From contig NZ_BNJG01000001.1 of NCBI RefSeq assembly GCF_016587375.1, forward strand, positions 372,001 through 436,000: 64,000 bases of DNA. Reading direction: 5' to 3'. Source of the DNA: Ktedonobacter robiniae. Its GTDB lineage: Bacteria > Chloroflexota > Ktedonobacteria > Ktedonobacterales > Ktedonobacteraceae. Within the stretch, counting starts at the first letter, position 1. The number at the start of each line of letters is the position of its first letter. Made by a program: the position numbers and the translations under genes. The notes under the pieces are model-generated. The model saw nothing but the letters and a program-made list of their open reading frames with translations, was not told the origin of the DNA and did no database searches. Shown here piece by piece: positions 43,790 through 53,278 of the stretch.

Positions 43790-44803
43790 TTATGTCTCCT
43801 CCTCAGTCTCCTCTTCCCCTGCATGCTCCCCAACCCAGGCTGGACGCGTAATCAAAAGCGGCAACCGCGTACCATGCAACACGCGCTCCGTCACACTACC
43901 CATGGCCCAACGCCGGATGCCACTCAGGCCATGCGTCGCCATCGCGATCCCATCACACCTGGGCATGCTCCCAAGACCATCCTGCGTATCGCCATGTTCG
44001 GCCACGCGCACAATGGCATTCGCGACGTCATTGTCCAGGATAACAGACCAGGTAACCATAAAGTTTTTTGGCGAGAGCGAGGGTTCCACCAGGCTCTCCT
44101 TGACCTTTTTAGTCATGGACTGCAAGTATTCTCCCGCCTTCTGCACCAGTTCGTGTCTACGCCCCTCATTTTCTAAAAGCTGTACGTTAGCAGGAATGAC
44201 ATGCAGGAGATGCAATTGAGCAGGCGTTTGTGGGGCCAGGTTCGCCAGTAGAGAAGCCGCCGATGTAAGCGCTGTCCTGGCTGGCGCCGAGCCATCCAAT
44301 GGCACCAGCACGCGAAGAGGTTCAGTTGCGTCTGGATGTGGGCCCGCAGGCACCCCGCCCTCCTCTTTGAGCATCAAGACCGGGACTTTCGCGTGCCGTA
44401 CGACTTTGGCTGCGACTCCGCCGATACGCCAGTGTGAAGCAGCATTTTGTCCATGGCTACACATTACAATACCATCCGCCTGCGTTTCAGAGGCCGCATT
44501 CAGAATGCTGGCGGCTGCGCTTCCACGCAGTAACAACATTTCTGTGGGGATGGGCGGCTCCGTTATCTCGGCCTCCTCCCCCGCTGGTGCAGGACTTAGC
44601 AAACTGTTGAGATACATCTCGGCCTCTCGCAGGCGCATCTCCACCAGGGGGGCCTGTTCCACTGCCCAGAGATCACTTACTGGATCCACTACGTAAACCA
44701 GGACAATCGAGCCTCGTGTGGCACGCGCTACCCTTTTTGCTAGCGGAAGCGCGCGCTCTGCCCGAGGTGAGCCATCCAGGGGAACTAGAATGCGCTTAAA
44801 CAC
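43790..44803 (-). CDS. Universal stress protein, two UspA domains
   Basis: A 337-residue paralogue of the preceding gene with two UspA domains. First-domain segments are ILVPLDGSPRAERALPLAK and IGGVAAKVVRHAKVPVL; second-domain segments are VLVPLDGSAPARTALTSA and MGSVTERVLHGTRLPLL. Both ATP loops appear intact. Start ATG at 44803 with AAAAGGAGGAGACAATA. It is the first gene of the two-gene operon. Ligand ATP is inferred from the family loop. Confidence 0.88.
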   Translation of the reverse strand: MFKRILVPLDGSPRAERALPLAKRVARATRGSIVLVYVVDPVSDLWAVEQAPLVEMRLREAEMYLNSLLSPAPAGEEAEITEPPIPTEMLLLRGSAAASILNAASETQADGIVMCSHGQNAASHWRIGGVAAKVVRHAKVPVLMLKEEGGVPAGPHPDATEPLRVLVPLDGSAPARTALTSAASLLANLAPQTPAQLHLLHVIPANVQLLENEGRRHELVQKAGEYLQSMTKKVKESLVEPSLSPKNFMVTWSVILDNDVANAIVRVAEHGDTQDGLGSMPRCDGIAMATHGLSGIRRWAMGSVTERVLHGTRLPLLITRPAWVGEHAGEEETEEET

Positions 44804-45455
44804 TATTGTCTCCTCCTTTTGCTACCCATCTTGCCTGTCTCCTGTGCTCCCCACTGACATCCTCATCACACATTCAGTATAGTTTGCCTCCTGTATCTCA
44901 GCCACTAAGCCAACCAGCAGCCCACCCTTGAGAAATTCCACCAGGAATAGTGTGAAGGCTTTTCTTGTTTATATTGATAAAAATAGTTCACGGCTAAGCT
45001 GTAAAATAAGAAGGTCAGGTGGTGAGACGGGATCAAGCCATAGAGGAAAATGAAAGGAAGGGTTATATCCGTTTTTCTTACGCCATTTATCGATGCTATG
45101 GTGTCTATGCCATAAAGTACTAGGGATTATGTTTCCAACAATGAAGAGGCCGATAGTAGGGTATAGGACAGGGCAGACCATGTAATCGTGTGAGCGAAGC
45201 TAGTTGCTGTGAAGCGGCTTTCACTGTTGTTCTTTCATGGTAAAGGGTTGCCTGCTCCACGTCGTTTAATTGCTCTCGCTCGAGAGGGGCGCAACTGGTT
45301 CAAGCAACCAGGAAGCGTTGGCATCATGGCTCATGACCTGGTACCGATGTAACCCGCTGGCGAAGTTATACTTAGTTACATATGAAGTGTAAAACCAAGG
45401 TCGCGGTTTTAAGCCCGATGCTGGTTCTTGAAATGAAGAAATAAAGAAGTACGCG
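44804..45455. other. Long gap, no supported gene
   Basis: About 650 bases between divergent genes. A 70-codon minus-strand open frame at 44969-45181 has no ribosome site or motif. I see no tRNA fold, repeat or long hairpin. Promoters for both neighbours should be here. Confidence 0.45.
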
Positions 45456-47335
45456 ATGTTGAAAAATGTTTACACTCCTGGTACGAGCAACGCAAGTACA
45501 AAACCAACTGCAAATCCAACTGCGAAATACGCTGGTATTCGACTAGAAGATAACACTTTACATATAGCAGCCACTCGTAAAAGCGAACAGGATGCGGAGT
45601 TCCATGCTTTTACTCAACCACTCCACGAGGATGGAGTAGAGCAGGTACTCACCTTTTTGCGCCAGGCAGCCCAGGAGCACAATCTACAGTACATTGCCAG
45701 TACCTTTACGCACGATCCTCGCTTCCAGGATCTGCACTCTCGTCTCTGGCTCGAAGAGGATATTGTCCCCTTTCATCTGCCAGCAGATACGGGTACAACC
45801 CTGGCCTCAGGTATAAAGACGATGATGAAAACATTCGATGAGCAAAATATTGTGGACCCGGTACTGACCAGCGTCAATGAGGTTCTCCCATCGGAGCTGG
45901 TGACAAAGGAAGATTACCGTCGAGTCACGCCACCAGCCGACTTTGCGCGCCTGGAAGCCCTGGCCCAGAGCCTACAGGGTCGAAAACTCATTTTCATCAA
46001 CGCGACCCCGCGTGGTGGTGGTGTCGCCTTAATGCGTCATGCCCTCATCCGGCTTCTCCGCCTCTTTGATGTCGATGCCCACTGGTATATTCTTCAGCCC
46101 AGCAAGGAAGTTTTCGACATCACAAAGACTAAAGTACATAATGTCCTGCAAGCCGTCTCAAGTCCCGACACGGTGCTTACGCCTGATGATATACAGGTCT
46201 ACGAGTCCTGGACGGAAGAGAACGCGGCGATGCTGCACGAGGTTTTCACCCAGGCAAACGTGGTCGTGATTGATGATCCTCAGCCCGCTGGCCTTATTCC
46301 ACATATTAAGCGCGTCAATCCCGAGGCAAAGATCATTTACCGCTCACACATTCAGATCGTGAGTAGCCTGGCCAACCAGCCAGGTACACCACAACATGTC
46401 ACCTGGAGCTTCTTGTGGGAAAAGATTCAGCTCGCGGACTACTTTGTGAGCCACCCCATGAGCATGTTTATTCCAGATAATGTGCCCGCTAACAAGGTCT
46501 TCTACATGCCCGCGACCACTGACCCGCTCGATGGCCTGAACAAGCCACTGAGCGAGAAGCAGCTCGATACCTATATGCAGCTCTTCAATACCTACCTGGA
46601 AGCTGCCGGTCAGGCTCCATTGGATGAAACACGTCCCTTCATTGTGCAGATCGCGCGCTTCGATCCCTCCAAAGGCATACCCGATGTACTGGACGCCTAC
46701 CGCAAGCTGCGTGAGATGTTAGAGGAGCAGTGCCTACCCGTTCCACAATTGGTCATTGCGGGCAATGGCTCGATTGATGATCCCGATGGCGTTCCCATCT
46801 ATAATCTCATCTGGAACATCCTGCAAACGGCGCCATACGCCCGTTTCGCGCATGATATCAAGGTGTTACGCCTGCCACATCGCGACCAGGTGCTCAACAT
46901 GCTGCTGCGCAGAAGCAAAGTGGTGCTTCAGCTCTCAACCAAAGAGGGCTTTGAGGTCAAGGTGACGGAGGCCCTGATGAAGGGGAGGCCCGTTATTGCC
47001 TATAATGTGGGGGCATTCCACTCCAGATCGAGGATGGTATTACTGGCCACCTGATCGAGCCAGGCAACACGACCCAGGTAGCGAAGCATCTGTATACCCT
47101 GCTTACCGAAACAGAAAAATATCAGCGCATGAGCCAGGATGCCGCCGAGCGCGCTAATAGCGATTACCTGACGCTACCGAACGCCATCAACTGGCTCTTC
47201 CTGGCGCAGCAACTCCTACAGGATACCCCTATTGAGGGGAACTACCAATGGGTCAAACGCCTGGCAGAGGAGCAGATTCCCGTAGATCTTGCTCCAGAAA
47301 TACTCCAGCTCGATATGCAAGAGCTTTCAGCGTAA
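45456..47335 (+). pseudogene. Frameshifted GT4 trehalose synthase
   Basis: The intact protein would be about 626 residues of the GT-B retaining glycosyltransferase type used by trehalose synthase (TreT/TreP-like). The N-terminal half has FINATPRGGGVALMRHALI, RLLRLFDVDAHWYILQ and IIYRSHIQI. The C-terminal half has QIARFDPSKGIPDVLDAY, LVIAGNGSIDDPDG, VLQLSTKEGFEVKVTEALMKG and RPVIAYNVGG. At the G-run 47009-47013 one base appears lost. The frame then leaves the protein, while the expected continuation (IPLQIEDGITGHLIEPGNT) is read one base over to the stop at 47335. Real mutation or homopolymer error cannot be told apart. A terminator follows. Confidence 0.8.
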
Positions 47336-47387
47336 CGCTAGACACCTCTCATTCCTTCACCACGGTTGTCTAATAGCGTTATGATAT

Positions 47388-47427
47388 GAGGACTCGTTCT
47401 CAGGGATGGGAACGAGTCCTCTTTTTT
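47388..47427 (+). terminator. Rho-independent terminator
   Basis: GAGGACTCGTTC pairs with GAACGAGTCCTC around a ten-base loop and is followed by six T. It ends the trehalose synthase transcript. Confidence 0.85.
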
Positions 47428-47461
47428 GTTGTCCCAGGCATCTCTCCTTATATAACGCTCA

Positions 47462-47716
47462 CTAATCCTGCCGCTTCTTCTCCTGGTCTTTCGTCGAACT
47501 ATAGGCCTGTTGACGCTCCTGTTCAATATCCTCAGCGATATCCACTCTCCCCTCGACAGGGGGCTGTGAAAGCACCCCTGGCTCTCCTGATCCCACTGGC
47601 GAATACCTTTCTAAATCGTTCTCACGTCCAATATCGTCGCGTCCCTCTGCGGGAGGCAGCGAAGCCGGAATAGGAATATCATCGTGACGCTCTTCGGATT
47701 GGGGGAAGGTCTCCAT
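47462..47716 (-). CDS. Small acidic hypothetical protein
   Basis: An 84-residue hydrophilic, acidic, probably disordered protein with repeated Glu/Gly/Asp/Ile motifs (PAEGRDDIGREN, PVEGRVDIAEDIEQE) and a Lys/Glu end (DQEKKRQD). The ATG at 47716 follows AAGGAGCGAGCG. It has no recognisable family. Two PxEGRxDI copies suggest a short internal repeat. Confidence 0.5.
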   Translation of the reverse strand: METFPQSEERHDDIPIPASLPPAEGRDDIGRENDLERYSPVGSGEPGVLSQPPVEGRVDIAEDIEQERQQAYSSTKDQEKKRQD

Positions 47717-47948
47717 GACGCTCGCTCCTTCATTGAGAATGGCGGCATACACATGGCCGCCTGCCAGGAAAAAAGATACTTTTTCTCTTCTCGTTATACA
47801 AGCAACAACAAGCACCTTAACGTTGGCTAAGTTTTTCGCTCCCGCAATGTTGAGATCAGTCTCCGTTTTCTTTTTGCCAGATGAAGCGTTCTATATATGA
47901 GAGGCAAGCAATGAAGCTTAGCTCAACACTAGAAAAGAGTTTTACAGC

Positions 47949-49610
47949 ATGGTACAGGATCACAAGCAGGTACGCTCACGCAAAGTCCCGTTTGCGAAGA
48001 TAGCATACGAAACCTTTGGCTACGATCAGTTACGCCCTGGACAACAAGAAGCACTCCAGGCGGTTTTCTCAGGACACGATACCCTGGCCGTCCTTCCGAC
48101 AGGCTCTGGGAAATCATTTATCTATCAATGTGCCGGACACCTCCTCAAAGGGGCAACGGTCGTAGTCTCGCCCTTGATCGCGCTCCAGCGTGACCAGGTC
48201 GAAAATATTGAAGAACTCAACATCGGCAATGCCGCACTTATCAATTCAGTAGAGCGCGATGTAGAGGCAAGCACTATCCTGGAGGACCTGGAAGAGGGAG
48301 ACTTGGAGTTTCTCTTCCTGGCGCCCGAGCAATTCAACAATGCGGAGACGCTGGAGCGCCTTTGTCAGATCCAACCCTCGCTCTTTGTCATCGACGAGGC
48401 GCACTGCATCAGCGAATGGGGCCATGACTTCCGGCCCGAGTACCTACGTCTCGGCTCGATTATTGAGGAACTTGGACATCCTAGAGTCCTGGCTTTGACC
48501 GCCACAGCTGCGCCCCCTGTGCGCGAAGAGATCCTTGAGCGCCTGCACATGCAAGATACCAAAGTCATTGTCCAGGGCTTTGATCGCCCCAATATCTGGC
48601 TGGGTGTTGAGCGCTTTCAGGATGAACGCACCAAGAAAAAAGCGCTCGTCGAGCGGGTACAGGAGAACGCCAAACCAGGCATTATCTATGCCGCCACGCG
48701 CAAGCACACTGAGGAGGTAGCCGAGGCACTTCAAGCAGTCGGTATCAAGGCCGCCTTCTATCACGCGGGCATGAAGGGTGAGAAACGCACCCAGGTTCAG
48801 TCGGACTTTATGGAAGACCGGGTCGAGGTCATCGTGGCCACGACCGCCTTTGGCATGGGTGTGGATAAGCCCAATGTACGCTTTGTCTACCACTATGATA
48901 TCAGCGACTCGGTCGACTCCTACTATCAAGAGATTGGGCGTGCTGGTCGCGATGGCGAAGCGGCCAGGGCCATCCTCTTCTATAGCCCCAAGGATCTCAA
49001 TATTCGCTATTTCCTCTCGGGACGCTCATCCGTTGACGCAGAAGAGGTGGAGCTAGTCGCGGAAACCATTCAGGAGCAACCAGGTCCCATCACCACTAAA
49101 GAGCTAAGCGAGGCCCTCCATCTCTCCCAGACCAAAACCATGCAGATCCTCACTGCACTGGAAGAGCTCAACGTGATCGAAACCCTCTCCACTGGAGAAG
49201 TCGTCGCCAATCCCGAGTATATTTCGCATCACCAGGCCATCGAAGAAGCCATTCATATTGATGAAGCGCGCCGCCAGCATGATCGCTCACGCATTGAGAT
49301 GATACGCGGTTATGCCGAGCTGCATGACTGCCAGCGCGAATATATGCTCAACTACTTTGGCGAGGTCTTTGAAGGGCCATGCCAGAACTGCGCAAACTGC
49401 GATGCTGGTATCGTCACCACGAACACCCCTGTTGAGCAGCAGCCCTTCCCCATTAACAGCCGCGTGCGGCATACCTCGTGGGGACCCGGACTAGTGATGC
49501 GCTATGAGGAAGATAAAATCATTGTGCTCTTTGATGAGGTTGGCTACAAAGCGCTCTCACTGACTGTTGTTCAGGAAAATAACCTCCTGGAATCACTGGT
49601 GAGCGCCTAG
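47949..49610 (+). CDS. recQ: RecQ-family ATP-dependent DNA helicase
   Basis: A 553-residue 3'-5' helicase. Helicase lobe 1 has LRPGQQEAL, Walker A LPTGSGKS, DEAH box FVIDEAHCISEWGHDFRPEY and TATAAPPVR. Lobe 2 has AFYHAGMKGEKR, ATTAFGMGVDKPNVRFV and IGRAGRDG. The RecQ-C zinc site is formed by CQREYMLNYFGE and CQNCANC. No HRDC domain is seen. The C terminus instead has a small beta domain (VRHTSWGPGLVMRYEEDKI) like that at the end of UvrD-type helicases. It is convergent with the His-rich gene across a terminator. Confidence 0.92.
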   Translation: MVQDHKQVRSRKVPFAKIAYETFGYDQLRPGQQEALQAVFSGHDTLAVLPTGSGKSFIYQCAGHLLKGATVVVSPLIALQRDQVENIEELNIGNAALINSVERDVEASTILEDLEEGDLEFLFLAPEQFNNAETLERLCQIQPSLFVIDEAHCISEWGHDFRPEYLRLGSIIEELGHPRVLALTATAAPPVREEILERLHMQDTKVIVQGFDRPNIWLGVERFQDERTKKKALVERVQENAKPGIIYAATRKHTEEVAEALQAVGIKAAFYHAGMKGEKRTQVQSDFMEDRVEVIVATTAFGMGVDKPNVRFVYHYDISDSVDSYYQEIGRAGRDGEAARAILFYSPKDLNIRYFLSGRSSVDAEEVELVAETIQEQPGPITTKELSEALHLSQTKTMQILTALEELNVIETLSTGEVVANPEYISHHQAIEEAIHIDEARRQHDRSRIEMIRGYAELHDCQREYMLNYFGEVFEGPCQNCANCDAGIVTTNTPVEQQPFPINSRVRHTSWGPGLVMRYEEDKIIVLFDEVGYKALSLTVVQENNLLESLVSA

Positions 49611-49629
49611 CAATACGCAGAAACCCAAA

Positions 49630-49671
49630 AGAAGCCATGGCGAGTCGGATGATCCTCTCGCCATGGCTTCT
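49630..49671. terminator. Perfect 15-bp hairpin between convergent genes
   Basis: AGAAGCCATGGCGAG pairs with CTCGCCATGGCTTCT around a 12-base loop, just after recQ and before the end of the His-rich gene. Confidence 0.65.
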
Positions 49672-49689
49672 GTGCTTCCGCCTGCCAGG

Positions 49690-50019
49690 CTAGCGCGTCT
49701 GTAGGGAACCATGATCGTCGCAGTGGTCACCGTGTGGATGATGCAGGTGCCCCTGATAGAGGTAATCATAGTGATCGCCATGGGGAACTTGCTCATGCTG
49801 GGAAGCATCATGGCCGCCACAGGAGCACTCTATTGGCTGACACGAGGCGGGATTCTGCGCATTCACGCCAATCACATGCTCATCATAATGCCCCTCGTGG
49901 GGATGGTGCAGGTGACCTTCATGCAGATAGTCGATATGCCCCTCATGGACGACCGCAGTATGACCACACTGCTCCGTATGTTCATGTTCGCCGTGCGTTT
50001 CATGCATAGAATGGGTCAT
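49690..50019 (-). CDS. Small histidine-rich metal-binding protein
   Basis: A 109-residue protein with about a quarter His and Cys pairs (QCGHTAVVHEGH, SCQPIECSCGGH). The DYL-HEGHLHHPH and DYL-QGHLHHPH blocks form an internal repeat. No signal peptide or helix. It is likely a cytoplasmic zinc, nickel or copper buffer or chaperone. An excellent ribosome site (AGGAGGTGATAACGC) supports translation. No metal transporter is adjacent. Confidence 0.8.
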   Translation of the reverse strand: MTHSMHETHGEHEHTEQCGHTAVVHEGHIDYLHEGHLHHPHEGHYDEHVIGVNAQNPASCQPIECSCGGHDASQHEQVPHGDHYDYLYQGHLHHPHGDHCDDHGSLQTR

Positions 50020-50157
50020 GCGTTATCACCTCCTGATCGCTAAACGCTACCAAAGCCAGTATGCTTTCTCAAGAGGACACGCACGCTTAAGCCATTTCGT
50101 CACTAGCCCGGCCATAAAGCTGCAAACGCGCTAGCCCCACCAGGCACGCACCCCTCC

Positions 50158-50217
50158 TGCCCCGCTACTGGCGTACGCGGCTACTTCTGTGTAGCCGCGT
50201 ACGCCAGTAGCGGGGCA
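50158..50217. repeat. Dispersed intergenic repeat copy 1, 27-bp hairpin
   Basis: A perfect 27-bp stem (50158-50184 with 50191-50217) and six-base loop. Its core matches, with one mismatch in 22 bases, sequences at 60687-60708 and 62552-62573. Confidence 0.75.
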
Positions 50218-50283
50218 CAACTATAAGTATCAATTTTCTACCCTTTTATACTAATCTCAACAAAAATAAAGCAAGCTCGCATG

Positions 50284-50312
50284 TTGACAGAAGAGATTTA
50301 GTGTGGCATAGT
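50284..50312 (+). promoter_or_regulatory. Candidate promoter of the sugar ABC operon
   Basis: TTGACA (50284-50289), a 17-base spacer and CATAGT (50307-50312, four of six). It would give a 5' leader of about 350 bases before the solute-binding protein gene. Confidence 0.4.
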
Positions 50313-50433
50313 GTGAATAAGCAGTCTATTGGTATATACAACATATCAACTGTATAGCAATGGCAAGAAAGGTTGAGTGATAGAAATAGTAGCAAAATCA
50401 CGTGCAACCTTTTTTCACGCCTACGCACAGCGC

Positions 50434-50535
50434 GGATTCAAGCGGCGCTTTGCCTGAATCCTGACCAGCTCATAGACGAGTGTGTCCAACGAGGAAGCTT
50501 TCGCTCCTGTGACCGATCCTCTTCTTACAGGATCG
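50434..50535 (+). promoter_or_regulatory. Two hairpins in the ABC operon leader
   Basis: GGATTCA/TGAATCC (50434-50440 with 50455-50461) and CGATCC/GGATCG (about 50514-50535) lie in the leader before the binding-protein gene. They could be an RNA or protein control site. No known riboswitch is recognised. Confidence 0.3.
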
Positions 50536-50672
50536 CTCTTCCTTCTACCCTATTTTCCCTTGTTCAGGTAGAAGTCCATACAAACTCTGGACCATTCCTC
50601 ACGGCTTATTCGCGATACTGAGCATGTATCCTTTTTGTCTTCATCAAAGGAAACGAGGAGTATTTTAAAACT

Positions 50673-51974
50673 ATGTATTCTACGACACGTCGACAATTTC
50701 TTGTGGATGGCGGCAAGATCGTCGTTGGAACCAGTGCATTGGCTGCATTCCTCGCAGCCTGTGGCGATTCCGGTGCCAGTGCAGCTTCAGGCATCCTCAA
50801 CTACTGGGTCACAAGCTATCAGCCTCATGGCGCTAACGCGACCGGTAAACTTACGGATGCGGCCATGGCAGCTTATAAAAAGGCACACACCGACCTCAAG
50901 GACGTCAAGGCCACTGGCTTCACGGGTGACCAGGCTGGCTTAACCAAGGTCACGCAGGCAGTACGCGGCGGCACCTCTATTGACCTCTTCCGCTATCCCT
51001 CCGACAACCTGCCCTTGCTGATCAAGCAGGGATTGGTTGCTCCTATCGATGAGTATCTGAGCGCGGAAGATAAGGACGATTTCTATCCCGATATCCTTAA
51101 ATCCGTCACCTTTGACGGCAAGGTCTATGCCTGGCCGCTCTGGGTACCTCCGGTGGCCATGTACCTCAATGTCGATCTCTTTAAAGAGCGCGGCATCGAG
51201 CTACCCAAAGATGATTGGACCTACGAGGAGTTTGTCGATATCGCACAGCACCTGACCTTCAAGCGCTCCAATGGGCAGCAAGTCTATGGCTATACAGGTG
51301 CCATCGATCCTGACCTGGTCAATACCTGGTCCTTCCTCCTGGGTGACGGGGCGACACCTCTCTCCGAGGATAACAAGAAATATACGCTCAATACCCCTGA
51401 GGGTGTGAGTGGCCTACAGAAGCTAGTTGACCTGGCGCAAAAGTATAAGGTTACTCCTCCCGACTTTGGCACACAGTCGCCCGATGATATCGGTACCGGC
51501 TTTAGCCAGAACAAAAATTACGCGATGTACAGCGCTCCCAGCGGTGACTCCAGTGGCTACCGCCAGTCGGGCCTGAACTTTGAAGTGCGCGCCATGCCCG
51601 TCGGCAAACGCAACAAACCCTTCACGGTTGGCGGCGTAGGTCTGATCGTGGTTGGCAAGCACAATGATAAGGGTCAGGAGAAACTGGCAATGGACTTCGC
51701 CAATTACCTGACAGGCAAGCAGGTCGGCACGGATGTCAACGGTTACTACCTGGCTCCGGGCGCGCGTAAGTCCATTACGGTGCTCGATCCCATCAGTAAG
51801 TTCTCGCCCTTTGTGGCCAGCACCTACTTTATGCCCCTCATCGCGCAGTGGTCACAGGTTCGTACCCTGATCCACTCGCAGTTGCAAAACGCGGTGCTGG
51901 GCAAGTCTTCCGCGCAAGAGGCACTCAATGCCCCTGCCGACGAGATCAATTCGATCCTTTCCGGCAATGCGTAA
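50673..51974 (+). CDS. Sugar ABC transporter substrate-binding lipoprotein
   Basis: A 433-residue family-1 extracellular solute-binding protein. The N terminus has an Arg-Arg motif (TRRQFLVDGGK) and a lipobox ending LAAC, so Tat export with lipid attachment at Cys29 is likely. Binding-protein signatures are YAWPLWVPPVAMYLNVDLF and TWSFLLGDGATPLSE. It should capture a carbohydrate outside the membrane for the two permeases that follow. Start ATG follows AGGAGTATTTT. Downstream genes for MurNAc metabolism suggest a peptidoglycan-derived sugar ligand. No ATPase gene lies in the cluster. Confidence 0.88.
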   Translation: MYSTTRRQFLVDGGKIVVGTSALAAFLAACGDSGASAASGILNYWVTSYQPHGANATGKLTDAAMAAYKKAHTDLKDVKATGFTGDQAGLTKVTQAVRGGTSIDLFRYPSDNLPLLIKQGLVAPIDEYLSAEDKDDFYPDILKSVTFDGKVYAWPLWVPPVAMYLNVDLFKERGIELPKDDWTYEEFVDIAQHLTFKRSNGQQVYGYTGAIDPDLVNTWSFLLGDGATPLSEDNKKYTLNTPEGVSGLQKLVDLAQKYKVTPPDFGTQSPDDIGTGFSQNKNYAMYSAPSGDSSGYRQSGLNFEVRAMPVGKRNKPFTVGGVGLIVVGKHNDKGQEKLAMDFANYLTGKQVGTDVNGYYLAPGARKSITVLDPISKFSPFVASTYFMPLIAQWSQVRTLIHSQLQNAVLGKSSAQEALNAPADEINSILSGNA

Positions 51975-51993
51975 GCACGCATAAGAGAGGACG

Positions 51994-52023
51994 CGAGTGT
52001 ACAGGCACGTTCTTGTACACTCG
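51994..52023 (+). other. Hairpin between binding protein and permease
   Basis: CGAGTGTACA/TGTACACTCG pair around a ten-base loop 20 bases past the binding-protein stop. Such hairpins commonly keep the binding-protein message stable and reduce read-through to permeases. Confidence 0.45.
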
Positions 52024-52194
52024 TGCTTCCCCTGAGCCATGAAGGGCACAGCCTGCTCCTGATGTACATAGATATAAGGGAGCACCTGACTCACCTCGGG
52101 GCATACTAGCGGCGTCACAATCGTCTGTCGCACGGTCCTCTCCTCTCGCAACATACTACCCTGACCCTTTCAACATCATCACAGGAGAATGGTC

Positions 52195-53136
52195 ATGTCA
52201 GACATATCACTGTCACGTGCGGAGAAGCGCACGCCGTCTCGCCCATCGGGTGCGTTCGGGCGCACTCTGAAAAAGCACGGCTGGAGTTACTTCTTCATCC
52301 TACCCAGCATGCTTACCTTTGCCATCTTCACGCTCTTTCCTATCCTGTGGGCGCTGGTCATCTCCTTCCAGGATAGCGATATCGTGACGACCGGCAAGTG
52401 GATTGGCCTCAAAAACTACGTCTCGGCCTTCACCACAGAGGGGGGTATCTTCCTTAAGTCTATCGAGAATACCCTCTACTACACAGTCATTACCGTCATC
52501 GCCAATATTCTGATCGCGCTCGTCCTCGCAGGGCTGATTCAAAAGCGCGGCAAGATCGCGAAGACCTTCTTCCTGGCGGCATTCTACCTGCCCGCGGTCT
52601 CCAGCTCCGTCATTATAGCAATTACCTGGAAGTGGATCTTCAACTCTGAATATGGCATGCTCAACTATTTACTGAGCCTGGTGCATATCGCCCCCGTCCG
52701 CTGGCTCTCCGATCCCAATGTGGTGCTCAATAGTATCACACTCTCTACGGTGCTCACCATTCCTGCGACCGGCGTAGTGCTCTTTAATGCCGCCATGGCC
52801 AGCATTCCACCCGAGTTTTACGAGGCGGCTCAGATCGATGGCGCTGGCCCCATTCAACGCTGGTGGTACATCACCCTTCCGCTGATCAAGTCAACCACGC
52901 TCTACCTGGTCGTGCTCTATACCATCGCCAGTTTCCAGGTCTTTGAGAAGTTCTTTGTTATGGTCAAGAGCGGGGTAGGAACAAGCACTCAGGTGATGGT
53001 AACGCAGATCTACGAAAATGGCTTCCAGCAGTCGCGCTATGGCGTTGCCTCCGCGCAAGCCTTTATCCTCTTCTTGATGATCGCCTCCGTAGCTGTGGTA
53101 CAGTTCCGTATGCTCCGCAGCGATGTGGAATACTAG
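52195..53136 (+). CDS. Sugar ABC transporter permease (MalF/UgpA type)
   Basis: A 313-residue inner membrane permease with about six helices and the ATPase-coupling loop EAAQIDGAGPIQRWWYITLP. The start at 52195 has AGGAGAATGG at good spacing; an ATG at 52189 sits on top of that ribosome site. It lies 220 bases after the binding protein, with a hairpin between, and 142 bases before the partner permease. Confidence 0.9.
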   Translation: MSDISLSRAEKRTPSRPSGAFGRTLKKHGWSYFFILPSMLTFAIFTLFPILWALVISFQDSDIVTTGKWIGLKNYVSAFTTEGGIFLKSIENTLYYTVITVIANILIALVLAGLIQKRGKIAKTFFLAAFYLPAVSSSVIIAITWKWIFNSEYGMLNYLLSLVHIAPVRWLSDPNVVLNSITLSTVLTIPATGVVLFNAAMASIPPEFYEAAQIDGAGPIQRWWYITLPLIKSTTLYLVVLYTIASFQVFEKFFVMVKSGVGTSTQVMVTQIYENGFQQSRYGVASAQAFILFLMIASVAVVQFRMLRSDVEY

Positions 53137-53278
53137 GATCTTATTCCGAAGCCCAACGTCACTGGCGTGCCTAGCGCTTCCCCCATTTGGGGACCACCTA
53201 ACCCCCATTCGGGGGCAAGCGGTGGCACGGCAAGCGCGCTCAGGGTTTTCGGAGAAGTAGTAGGTTGGAGTGTCAGTA

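Larger units (their letters stand above)
50020..50672. other. Long upstream region of the sugar ABC operon
   Basis: About 650 bases holding the repeat hairpin, a candidate promoter and leader hairpins described separately. No gene is supported. Confidence 0.45.

Noticed and set aside
44969-45181. 70-codon minus-strand frame in the gap before trehalose synthase
   Set aside because: No ribosome site and no recognisable motif.
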